In this document: piece after piece, positions 11,674-22,788 of the stretch | Layout of the letters: each line of letters opens with the position of its first letter | Numbering within the stretch: the first letter of the stretch is position 1 | Assembly (NCBI GenBank): GCA_032433595.1 | Contig: JASWJB010000169.1 | Coordinates: forward strand, 27,653 to 91,652 | From: Conoideocrella luteorostrata | Taxonomy: Eukaryota > Ascomycota > Sordariomycetes > Hypocreales > Clavicipitaceae | Length of the DNA: 64,000 nt | Direction: 5' to 3' | Notes under the pieces: model-generated | Seen by the model: the letters and a program-made list of their open reading frames with translations, nothing else | The model's database searches: none | What the model was told of the DNA's origin: nothing | Position numbers and translations under genes: made by a program

Positions 11674-12082
11674 ACAGCTGCGCGAGCATGGCTTTCCGGA
11701 ATATGGCCGAACCACATTCACTCCGTTCCAACGGCCCAAACGAGGATCCCAGCAGAAACTAGCCTACAAAGGGCTAACATACAACGTGGGCATCTTGTCC
11801 TTGCTAAGAGGAGAGATATTGGATGGAAAAAGATTGCCGTACAGCAGTGCCTTCTCTCAAACAAAGCAATAAAGGAGCGAAAGTATCGATTGTCATTAAA
11901 TCACGGTGCGGGGAAACAGCCGAGTACAGAATGCTACGCAATCATACTAATCTCATCACTATCGTATTTAGAACATCAAACTCGTATATATAAAGGCTCA
12001 TACAATCGGTCTTCCCAATGCCAAGGAGATAATCTCATCACATCATACATCATGGCAGTCCACATAATTGAAACGTTAGAGC

Positions 12083-15000
12083 TTATCCAAATATCTTCCT
12101 GAGCACACCTCTGATGCCAGATGGCCTCTTTTCTTCCTCGCGCGACTTTTTGTGCCGCTCGCTCAGTCTGGCTTTACGAGCGCTGTCCTCTGGGACTTTA
12201 CCAGCAGCGTCTTCTGGGGGGGTTCCACTGCTCTTAGAAGAGGAAGCTCGCGGCACATCGACAGACTCCCGTGTCTTGGTACCCCTGGGACGAGCTTGGT
12301 CATTTGAAGGGCGTTTGAAGGACTTGGATCGGCTCGTGTTAGATCGCTTAGGAGCCTCCGGCGCGGCTTTGGCTTCCTCAACGGGACTTTCGACTCTAGT
12401 CTCCCCAGCGATTTTGGGTCCTAGACCAGTGCCTACAACACCTTGAGCGTTTTTGACCTCGAAAAACCTCTTGTCGGCCTGCTGAGGAGCAACTGGTGCT
12501 TTTTCGACCGGCACTGCTGCAGAAGGAGTATGGTCAGGTCGTTGCTGGCTAGAGTGACTGTGCCGGCGAGAAGAGCGGCGGTGGCTTCTCTCGGTGGGAG
12601 AGTCTCGGTCTTTGCTTTGTCGGTCTCTATTTGAGGACCGTTCAGAGTGCTCAGATCTTTCAGAACGTGCTGATCGTTCATGGTGATCATTCCTACTATG
12701 TCTTTCAAGTCTTTCAGGTCTTTCAGGTCTTTCAGAGCGCCATTGACGTTCCTGTTCCTGATCTTTGAGGAGGCGCTCAGCCTTTCGTCGTTCATGCTCA
12801 GCTTGCTCTTCGGGAGTTCGGAGCCTCCTCTTACCAGAGCTACCAGAGCTTTCACCAGAGAAACCGCTGTCACGCCGTCTGGGTGTTCTAGGAGGCGTCT
12901 TGGAGACAGATTCCTCGATACTGTCGGAACGATGACGACGACTGTGTGATCCATGAGAACCATTTGATGAATGGCGGTTGTTTTCACGGGGCTCCTCTTC
13001 GTCACGACTACGGGCGGAACGGCTGGAGTGGTGAGAATGTCTATGTCGGCGACGCTTCTCTCCTTCTCCGTCACCACTTGAAGATCGATGACCTCTCGAA
13101 GTTTCGTCTGCAGATAAGTCAGTATCAGGCTCGTTTGAGACTTCTCCAACTCGTTCCCGTGCAACAGCTGGGGGGATTCCGGGGCCATTATTAGGGAAGG
13201 TACCGGCCCTGGGACTGGCTGGAGGGCTGAGGGCTTCAGCTGTGGCATAAATGACAACCGCAGCCGCAACGGTCTCCTCAGCCTCCCGAACTATCATCTT
13301 CTGTCTGCGCCTTAATGACTTTGCCCGGTGACGTTCAACCATTGCCACATCGGGGACAACGACAGCAGGAGTTGGAGGTTTGGGATCGATCTCGGATAGA
13401 GCAATTGGTAGGCTGAAAGGTTCTTCTAGCATTTCTGATGAGCCAGAAGATGAAACGACAGCTTCAACAGGATAGAGACCCTTCTGCTTTGAGTCGTACA
13501 TTTTTGCAGAAGCATCAGAGGGTAGCGCAGCGTCAGATGGCTTCACCACTTCTGCCAAGTTGTCGTTATCAGCAGATGGGGTAGCATCGACATTATTTGT
13601 AGCCTTGCGGGAATTTCCAAGAGCAGCACCAGCGACTCCTGCAGCTGCAGTAATGCCAGCAAAGCCCAGAGCTATTTCCGCGACGCGTCTCCCAGTACTT
13701 TTAGTCTCCTGAGCGCCTGCATCCTCATTTTCTTGCTCTTCCGAGTCAACATGCACAGCATCCGCATTACTTCCTCTGTCTGAGGCTGGGGTGCTGTCAT
13801 CTTCGCCATCGTCCCGGACATTGGGTGCCACTTTTGTCGAATCAAGTTGTGTGGGGTCCAGGGTCTCAGCCGGGACCAGTGGCTGTTTGTGAGGCTCTTC
13901 AGAAGTAACTAAAGGCTGCTCCTCGCTAGTTGGGGCCTCTGTTTTGACTTCAACGAGAGTTTCCGCGATTGAATCCTGAATAGGTAACTCTTCTGAATCT
14001 GGAATTGTTCTCTCTTGTGAGTCGGAACCATGTACCACAGCGGCATCATTGACCAGGGAAGAGTCGGCAGCCGACAGTTCTTGAGCATCAACAGTTACAA
14101 CATCAAGTGCTGCTTTTGTGTCATCCATGAATTTTTTAGGGATGGCCTCCACAGCAGCCCTGTCTTCAACAGTTGTCGGATTCTCCTCCTTTGTTTCACT
14201 GACGGCGGCCTGTTCGGACGCGGAAGTATGTGTGTTGACGTCCTCCGGGGAAGCTAAAGTTCGGGCTCGAGATTCGACAGCATCGGGATCAGTTGACTTC
14301 ATCTCAGCAGTGGTTACTTCCTTCGGTTCAGAAATAGATTGTGTCGGGGTCTCTTCGACTACCTCTTGCGTCGAATTAGGCTCCGCAATTTGGATAGGGC
14401 TAACCAGTAACTTTGTTTCAGGCTTTTCAGCAGTGACAGGGCTGTCAGTCTCTGGAGCCGTTGTTGCTTGTTGACGTTGAAAATCGGTAGTCTCTAGTTC
14501 CATCTTGGCTACAGATGCCTCAGATGGCTCAACAAGAGCCCAAGACTCGGTCAGTGGCTGTTCCTGAACTGTCTGTAAAGCATGTTCTTCAGTCGGCTGG
14601 TAATTGTCCTTGGCATCCCCAGCGTATACCTCCGCCTTTACTTCTTTATCAGCAGCATCGATAACAACTGGATCATCACCGGCGAGGGCTTGATCGAACT
14701 CTGCCTCAATGACCGGCTCATCAAGCAGGTCCTGATGTTCACCTGCTTCCGCTGCCTCAACGTTGGGAGCTATTTCCTCAGCGGCAGGAGATTTGCTAAT
14801 TGCATCGGATGCTATAAAGTTTTGCTGCGCCTTTTCAGTTACTTGCTCAGCTTCAACGGGTAGCAGGTTCGGATCAAACGCCTTTAATGGAGCTACTTCC
14901 TCAGTCGAAACCAAGACATGCTCTTCATTAGGTGGTATGGTCACATTTTCTGTTGGTGGCGTGAACTTCGTTGGCTCTTCAGTGATGGGAAGCGGTGATT

Positions 15001-18000
15001 CTGTTGTTTCCATGCCTAAAAGCACTGGCTCCGGACTAGCCATCAAAGTTTTCGCATTTGTATCTTCAACCAAAATTTCCACCGGTGCGTGAGCTTCAGA
15101 CTGAGTTGGAATGAGTTCTTCTTGGCCTGCGAGCGTTGGGTCGGTGCTTGATGATACCATTTTGTCTTGTTGAACCACTGCGTCTCCCTGTCCTGTTTCT
15201 GAAGCCAACACAGTCTCATCTGCGGCTGCCTTGGGGTTTGCTGTAGTGGAAATTGGCTCTTCTACCGCTCCTATGTCTGTGCCTAGAGGCAGGGCTGTGT
15301 CTTTATCGACAGGGAGATCCACCAGCCCACCTTTCGCAGAAAACACGGAATCAGTTGCAGTTGCTTTGGCTTCCTTTTCATTTGCGGTAACCGTACCAGG
15401 TCCCTCGGCACCTGCGAGTATTTCGTCCGTTGCCTCTGTTCGTGACGACAACAGGGCTCTGTTGTCAAGAGACAGATCTATCTGCCCAGTTTCTGCTACC
15501 AAAGCAGGCTCGTCCGCAGCTCCCTTAGCATCCTCGTCGGTTACAGTAGTCAACAACGGCTCGCTAGTTGCCATAGGAGCTACATCATCCGACGCAAGGA
15601 AGCTAGGACTCTTGTTACCGGACACGGATATGTACCCAGCTTCCTCCGGACTTGCAGGATGTAATTCAGAACCGGCCATGCTAGCTTCTTCCGCCGAATG
15701 TTCAATAGCAGGCTCCAATTCCTTGGTGTCATGTAACGCCAAAGCGCAGTCCCTACCACCCCCTTCCTTATCCAACTTCTCCAAACCGATATCTTGAACA
15801 ACTTCCGAAAAATCACTAGGGGTATCATGTAAAGAACGCGGTTCCTCACCTTTCTTCGACTTATTCGCCAGTTTCTCCACTCCAGGAATAGGCCCAACTT
15901 TATCCTTACTCTCCTCTTCCTCAGGTGTTTTCGCCTCGACAGGTACTTCCTTGCTCGTTGACTCATTCGGAGCAATTGTCTTATCTTTTGACGCTTGACC
16001 AGCCGCCAACGCTGCTCCCCCTGCAATAGCGCTGCCCATGGCGATTGCAGCAGCCGTGCCTTTCGAGAATTCAGCCTCCGGCTCTTGTTTCTCATCGTTA
16101 ATCGCTTCAACTGGTTCATCGAGCTTGGGAGGCAGTTCAGTCTCGACGGGAGCTGGGGCTTCTACCACGGAGTCAGGTTCAGCAGATGTTTCCTCTTTTG
16201 ACTCGCTTTCCACCGGAGCAGGCTCAGGTTCTTCAGTTGCAGGAACTTGATCTTTTTCAGCCGACTCTACGACTTCGTCGACAGTTTCAGATGGCTTCAT
16301 CTCTTCAGCCGCATCAATAGGAGGTTCAGGAGCCTCATGATCTTTCGGCGGTTCTTTCGCGGCTACAAAGGCAGCAGCCTCTTGCTCCGGCTCAGGCTTC
16401 TCCTCCGACTCATCTTTGGTGCCAAGTTGGGCCTTTGTCTCGTCCGCGTCCGGAGCCTCACCTTCTCCCTCCTCCTCAGTACCCTTTGCAGGTTCTTGAA
16501 CAGTTTCAGAGGCTATTGCAACTGTCTCGTCTGCAATTTGTTCGGAAGTTTCTTCGGCATGTGAGGTTTCCTCGGCCTTGGTCCCCGGCTCAGCGGACTC
16601 TACGATAGGCGATTCCTCAGCAGGAGTCGGGACTTCGACTTCTTGTTTATCAAGTGGCTCAGCCTCCTTCTCGAGCTCAGGGTGGATATCGGCTTCATCA
16701 TCCAGCTCAGCAGGCGCTGGCTGCTGTTCATTCCCAGAGTCTACTTTGAGCTCCTCAGCAGGCTCAGCTGCCCCTTCGATAGCGGGCTGAGACCCGTCTA
16801 CTTCAACGCTGACGGTCGGCTCAGCAATCTCGGCAGTGTCTTCCGTAACCGCATCGGCGGCTGGCTCATCTGCCGTGGCATCATCAGGCTCAGCTACAAT
16901 CTCAGCAACAGGCTGAGGCTTCTCTTCTTCGACGGCAACAACAGGTTCTGCTAGCTCAGCAGCTTCTTCCTTAACCGCATCAGCGACTGGCTCATCAACC
17001 TCGACGACAACATCAGGTTCAGGAACCATTTCAGTGGTAGGATGAGACGTTTCTTCTTCGACGGCAGCGAGAGATTCAGCGGGCTCGGCAGGTTCTTCCT
17101 TAACCGCATCGGCGGCTGGCTCATCTGTTTTGGAATCATCAGGCTCAGCTACCCCCTCAGCAGCAGGCTTCTCTTCTTCGACGGCAACAGATTCTGCGGG
17201 CTCGGCAGCTTCATCCTTGACTGGATCTTCGGTTGGCTCTGCCGCCTCGGCAAGATCAGCTTCTTGCGTCTTGGCAGACTCCACTGGCTCGTTTGTTACC
17301 GCCGAATCTCCAGTAGTAGTAGTTGGCTCAGTCTCTTCGATGTTATCCGCAGAAATTTCGGCTGCAGCTTCATCTGGTGACTTTGTTTCAGATCCAGTAC
17401 TTATTTGACTCTCTTCCACAGGACCTGCGCCTCCAATCTCCTGAGCCATATCCTCAGCCGGTGTTTCCTCGACATGCAAAGTCGGCTCGGCAGCTGGTTC
17501 TGGTACGTCCTTGGCTTCAACAGAATCATCTGCAGTCGCTTTGGCATCAGTCTCAGTAGACTCCTCAGATTCAGCAGCAGCTTCATTTGCCTCGGCCTCG
17601 GTAGGGGCGGCCGCTACAACTGGATCAGCTTCGGCTGTGCTCTCATCTTTTGATGCTTCTGGAGTGTCTTCCCCCTTCTCTTCTTCGTTGGTAGCATCAA
17701 TTTCAGCAGATGCTTCAGCAGGAGCGGGTTCAATTTTCTCGTCGGAAGCCTCATTTGCGGCGTCCGCAGACTGTCCAGGTGCGACCTCTTTTGATTCTTC
17801 GATCTCCGCAGGCTTGTCCTCCACTGCTAAAGTCTCTTCTTTGACGGCGACATCCCCTAGGGTACTTTCAACATTTGTCTCCGGCTCTTTCAGTGATTCC
17901 TCTTCGGCTGAAGGCTGTTCTTCTTTGACGATTGAATCTTCGGCCTTGATCTCCTCAGTAACTTCACCCGTTGTCGGCCCAACAGTCGTGACTTCTTCGA

Positions 18001-21000
18001 TAGCTGCACCCTTGACTTCAGGGTCTGGTTCAGCAGCAGATTCAATTGGAGCATCGGCCTCTGCCGTTGTATCATCGTCAGGTTCCCGGATCGCGTCCGA
18101 TGCTTCCACTACCACTACAACGGGCTCAGGTTCTTCTTTGGACGTGGCTGCTTGGTCTTCATCAGTTTTCTTACTTTCTTCAGCAGCTGGCGGAGATTCT
18201 TCGACGACAGCCGTAGATTCAGTAACTTCTTCAGGAGCGTCAGCTTCAGGTTTGTCAGTCTCTACTCCAGGAGCCTCATCTTTCTTTTCTTCAGCCACTT
18301 GGGCATCTGCCGGAGCTTCTACAGCAGCGACTACGGCAACGTCCTCTTCAACAAGTTCATCGTCTGACACGCTCTTAGCTAGAAGATCAGCAGCAGCTCC
18401 TTCTTCGACATCTTTAGGAGACGGCTCCTCAGATTCTTGGCTGCCCTGTTGTTCTTCCTCTGTTGGATCAGGGACAGTGGTCACCTCACCGTCATCTTGT
18501 TGCGTAGCCGACAGTGTAATAACATCATCCTTCTCAGCAAAATGAACTTGTTTTGGAGAAGATGGGCTGGCTACAATCTCCACAATATCAGCATTAGTAG
18601 CAGATGTAGAGTCCTTTACGTCTTCCGTCTCAACAACAGGGGCAGCTTCATTGAACTTTTCTTCACTTGTCTCCGCTGCTGCAGATGTCGTCATCTCGTC
18701 AAGCTTGGGTTCGTCAGCTGGCGCCTCGGCTGAACTTTGGGCAGCTTCTGGTTCGGACTCATGTGGCTCAGACTCGAACTTCTCAGCTTCTGTGACCTCC
18801 TCAGCTTCCGGTGATTGAGAAACTGCCTCCACTGCATCTTCTCCGGCATTTGGCTCTTCCGGGACTGACGCTTCAGTGGAATCGCCGACCTTTTGTTCCA
18901 TGATCTCAGCTTGCTTTTCTACATCACTATCTGCTGGAGCTTTTGCATTTTCGGGAACAGCATCTTGTTTCTGTACTTCTTCTGTGGTTTCTGAGGAGAT
19001 TGTGTCAATTTTCGAGTCTTTAATCTTGGACTCATCTTCCTTTGACTCCTCGGCATTAACTGTTGCATCTTGTTTCACATCTGAGGCATCAGAATCGGTC
19101 ACGTTTTGCTCAGTCTCAAGCTTAGACTCAGCCAGCATTTCTTCCGATGCAACGGGCTGCTCTGAAGGTTCATCAATCGGCGGCGCCTCAGGCTGGACTG
19201 CGGCCTCCGTAGGTTCATCTTTGGTGTCTGCGGGCTCAGTCTCAGTATCTTTATCCTGCAGCTTCTCCTCTACTTCAGGTTCATCCTGTTTCATCTCAGC
19301 AGGAGTTTCTACAGACTTTTCAACTTCCGCGGGAGCCTCTGTAGCCGAAGTATTTTCTGTTGGAGATTTGTCCGCATCTGAGGGGTTGTCGTCCGTAGAA
19401 GTAGTGACAGCAGCAACGTTAGCTTCCGTCTCCTCAGTCTCATCTTTCTGGGCATTTCCCACCGCAGCCTCGTCGCTACCCCTGTCTGCTTCAGTCTTTG
19501 CTTCAGTACCCTCTGTGGTAGATTCACCAGCCGGTTCAGTCTCAACAGCTGTTGACGCATCAGCTGAGACAATTGCAGCTTCCTCAGTATGCGGCTCTGA
19601 TGAAGCTTCCGGCTCAGCAGCAGATGCCGCAGCTGTATCATCTTCTTCTTTGGCTTTATCAGCAAGCTTTGGCTCAGAAACGATTGGCTCCGTAGGAATA
19701 TCATCTGTAGCTGCGGATGTTTCTTCCACATTCGAAGCTGTGGTAGCTAGTTTCTCAGTCACCGATGCTTCCTCTGTGGCAGCCTTTTCCTCTGGGACGT
19801 CTTCATCTTTAATTGGTTGTGAGGCTGTTTCCTCCGCAGGAGAATCATTAACGGCCTCCATGTTGTCAGGCACGGACGGAACCTCCGTGATCGTAGCATC
19901 AGTAGGGGCCACGGAAGTCTCTTCGACAACCGACGGCTCTAAAGCCTTTTCTTCCCCCGGTGCTTCTGATGGAGTCTCTTTAGAGCTAGGATCAACAGGT
20001 CCCACTTCAGCTACAGCAGACTCTGTAGTTGAAGCCTCTTCGACAACAGGAGCATCTTCGACAGCAGGAGCCTCTTCAATAGCAGGAGCTTCGACAGCAG
20101 GCGCCTCTTCGATAACAGGGGCCACTTCGACAGCTGGAGCTTCGACCGCAGGTGCCTCTTCCACAACGGGTGTCTCTTCGACAGCAGGTGCTTCGACAGC
20201 GGGTGCCTCTTCGACAACAGGTCCCTCTTCAACAACAGGTGTCTCTTCGACAGCAGGTGCCTCTTCCACAACGGGTGTCTCTTCGACAGCAGGTGCTTCG
20301 ACAGCGGATGCCTCTTCGACAACAGGTCCGTCTTCAACAACAGGTGTCTCTTCGACAGCAGGTGCTTCGACAGCAGGCGCCTCTTCGGCAACAGGTCCCT
20401 CTTCAACAACAGGTGTCTCTTCGACAACAGGTGTCTCTTCGACAGCAGGTGTCTCTTCAACAACAGGTGTCTCTTCGACAGCAGGTGGTCCCACAGCAGG
20501 CGCCTCTTCGGCAACAGGTGTCTCTTCGACAGCAGGCGCCTCGACAGCAGGTGCCTCTTCGGCAACAGGTCCCTCTTCAACAACAGGTGTCTCTTCGACA
20601 GCAGGTGCTTCGATCGCAGGTGCCTCTTCGATTGCAGGAGCTTCGACAGCAGGCGCCTCTTCGATAACAGGAGCCTCTTCCACAGCTGGAGCTTCGACCG
20701 CAGGTGCCTCTTCGACAACAGGAGCTTCGACAACAGGCGCCTCTTCCACAGCTGGAGCTTCGACAGCAGGCGCCTCTTCGATAACAGGGGCCTCTTCGAC
20801 AGCTGGAGCTTCGACCGCAGGTGCCTCTTCGACAACAGGCACTTCATCAGCATTTTCCTCGGGTGAATCATCTTTCGAAGCATCCTCAGGGTTGGGCTCA
20901 ACCGGCTGTTCTTCGGTCGTTGGCTCAGCGGCATTCTTCTCAGTTTCCTGTTCCTCGACCACAGCAGGCTCTGTGACTGAAGGTTCTTCGCCAGCCAGCG

Positions 21001-22788
21001 GTTCATGATCTTCGTCTGTGACAGGTGCATCAGTCGTAGCCTCTTCAGAATCAGGCTCCGTTGGCTTATTTTCAGTCGCCTGCTCCGGAGTCTCCTCTTC
21101 AGAAGTTTTAACTACTTTGTCTTCCTCTGTGCTGGTATCTTTCGCTAAAATTTCCTCTGCAGAAGCCACGACAGCGATGTTTTCAGCAACTATTTCCTCG
21201 GGCGCCTCCTCAGCGGAAACACCGGCTGCTGGCATTTCTTCAGCTGCCTTGGCTTCGGCAGCTTCAGGTTCCGCGGCTACAGCTTCTTCTGTGACGGCTT
21301 CGGAGTCTTTCTCTTCAACAGTTGCTTCCTTGGCAGACTCAGTCGCCGCGTCTGATTCCGTCTTGGAGGGCTCTTCGGTGGCCGAACCAGGGACTTCTTT
21401 GCCAGCAGCCGGCTGCTGAGGAGAATCTTCAATAACAGCTTCATTAGCTGGCTTTTCAGTTGTGGCCTCAGGATCTTGCTTCGAGGCTAGTTCGGCTGCC
21501 GGCTCAGCGGCTTCCTCGAGTGTCTCTTCAACCGGTTTGGTTTCAACGGCATCTGGCTGCTGTAATGAATCCTCCTCCTCAGCAGCTGCTTCAGAAGCCT
21601 TGTCTTCAGCCAGGGGCTGCTCGGGCTCCACGGCAGTTGTTTCGGTAGGCTCTTCTTTAGCTATAGTTTGCTCCTCCTCGACCGCTATCTCTTCTTCCGC
21701 GGGATTGGTCTCCTCTGTCGGGGCAGCATCTTCGGCTGTTGCGTCGGGGGAAGCATCAGGGGCAGGTGTCTCTTTGGTCTCAGAAGCAGGGTCGGGTTGA
21801 GCCTCAGCAGGTGTGGTGGTGTCTTCCGCGACGGCCTCAGAAGCCGAAGCCTGAGCGTCGTCTGTTTTAACAGGCTGATCCTCCACTTTTACCTCCTCAG
21901 GTTCAGACTTTTCATCCCCGGCAACTTCGGGTTTGTCTTCTTTGACCTTCGTTTCCTCAGTATGCTCCTGGCTTTCTGGCTCAACTGTAGCCGCAGTTTC
22001 TTCTGTGGCAGCGTCAGGGACCGGAAGCTCGTCTGTTGCTACGGAAGGTTCCTCAGTCTTGACCTCTTCCTCAGGTTGAGCCTCCTCCGTCTCGGCTTCG
22101 GCCTTTTCTTCGGGCTGAGGTTCAGACACTGTTGCATCAGCAGCAGCAGTAGCAGGTGGCGGACTGGCAGGTAAGTCCTTATTCTTTTTATCCTTCTTGG
22201 TCTTCTTTCCCTTCTTGTCTTTCTTGTCCTTCTTCCTCCCAGGTGATGTTGTTAAAGATTTGTCGTGATCTTCATTATTCTTAGTTTCTGCCGACGCATG
22301 TTTTGCCTTGTCAGGGTCTTTTTCCTTGCTCCTGTTCTTGCTCTTCTTCTTTTTGCTCTTCTTGTCGTGTTTTTGTGGTAGCCCCTTCGTAGTGTCTGTG
22401 GGACTTGACGATGAAGCAGCTGTGGCCGCTGGCTCTTCCGTTACACCGCCTTCATCGTGCTCCAAATCATCTATTGCTCATGTCAGCGTCTTCTCTCTAT
22501 GCAAAAATGACTTCATAGATTAAGAATACTTGTAAGTGAACAAAAACTTACCTTCGTGTTGGTCGATATCTTCCTCCTCCTCTTCGGATTCAGTCGGCTG
22601 AAAGTACTGCACATGTGAAAAATCAGAATACTGTATATTTGAATAGTCAATGGTTGTCCTATAAGGACAATATGCGGTTGCTTCTGGGATGAAACTCATA
22701 CTGTCTCTGAGTCCTGCGATCCCTCGGAAAACACAGGTTCCTCCGCAAGGGTGGGTTGGGCCGTTGTTATACTGTCAACGGCGGCCAT
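12083..22788 (-). CDS. Giant acidic, disordered repeat protein (involucrin-repeat-like)
   Basis: Three exons (22702-22788, 22552-22606, 12083-22470) join in phase to 3,509 residues; the last exon alone is 10.4 kb. After a short acidic start (SEEEEEDIDQHE) comes a Lys-rich block (residues about 65-135, KKSKKKKSKNRSKEK). About 2,900 residues dominated by Glu, Ala, Pro, Thr, Val and Ser follow, including a PxVE repeat tract (about 585-860). Two Ala/Gly hydrophobic segments stand out, near 2182-2208 and 2975-3005. A helix-like KMIVREAEETVAAAVVIYAT lies near 3105, then an Arg/Ser/His-rich region, and the end is basic and amphipathic (SGIRGVLRKIFG). No enzyme domain is visible; most of it must be disordered. 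Fungal proteins annotated as involucrin-repeat proteins, among them the Woronin-body tether leashin, have this look, but orthology cannot be claimed from composition. A scaffold or tether role is inference. Confidence 0.85.
20034..20858 (-). repeat. Coding tandem repeat, degenerate Pro-x-Val-Glu units
   Basis: This tract lies inside the giant gene and codes roughly residues 585-860. Units of 15 to 18 bases encode variants of EEAPAVEAPAVEETPVVE, with Ala/Thr/Gly before Pro and Ala/Val/Ile after it. Higher-order blocks of about 100 bases recur (compare 20150-20260 with 20260-20370), so the tract likely grew by unequal exchange or slippage at more than one period. Copy number probably varies between strains. 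Confidence 0.9.

Larger units (their letters stand above)
11097..11717 (-). pseudogene. Broken F-box-family protein gene
   Basis: The minus strand reads SLFTILGA, then TGA (11406-11408), then continues in the same frame as EPRGDLTLDISVYSPSDNQH, WFKYLSF and later QIMDEGPFDDEESEMQWW before a frameshift near 11097. The phrase LDISVYSPSDxxHWFKYL followed by a GPFxxExxEMQWWxxLP block is characteristic, from memory, of a large expanded group of F-box-like proteins in hypocrealean fungi. In that group the residue before EP is often Trp or Arg, so CGA to TGA would explain the stop. The downstream leucine-rich part is not readable in one frame. A 35-nt intron-like piece lies near 11532-11570, short for this genome. 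I infer a dead paralog in which TTCATG repeats encode an HE-HE-HE stretch. Confidence 0.6.
9269..12082. other. Intergenic region with a broken gene and simple repeats
   Basis: This 2.8-kb stretch lies between the eL22 start and the stop of the giant gene, both on the minus strand. It holds the broken F-box-family gene at 11097-11717, TTCATG and GA repeats, and dispersed-motif copies at 9400-9408 and 10357-10365. A TATATATAAG box-like string near 10806 has no evident plus-strand gene after it. Apart from these I see no gene. Confidence 0.6.

Noticed and set aside
20034..20858. Regularly spaced repeats that might suggest a CRISPR-like array
   Set aside because: Units are 15-18 bases, degenerate, contiguous and in frame within a coding exon; there are no unique spacers, and the host is eukaryotic.
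18876..21008. 710-codon plus-strand Ser/Ala/Thr-rich open frame resembling a mucin
   Set aside because: It is antisense to the giant acidic gene. Repeats built from GAA, GCT, CCT and GTT codons read backwards as Ser/Ala/Gly/Thr codons without stops. It has no splice sites or start context of its own, and the minus frame is open for far longer.
20011..21030. Minus-strand alternate frame of 339 codons rich in Leu/Ser/Lys/Arg
   Set aside because: It is a shadow frame of the same coding repeat and matches nothing outside the repeat.
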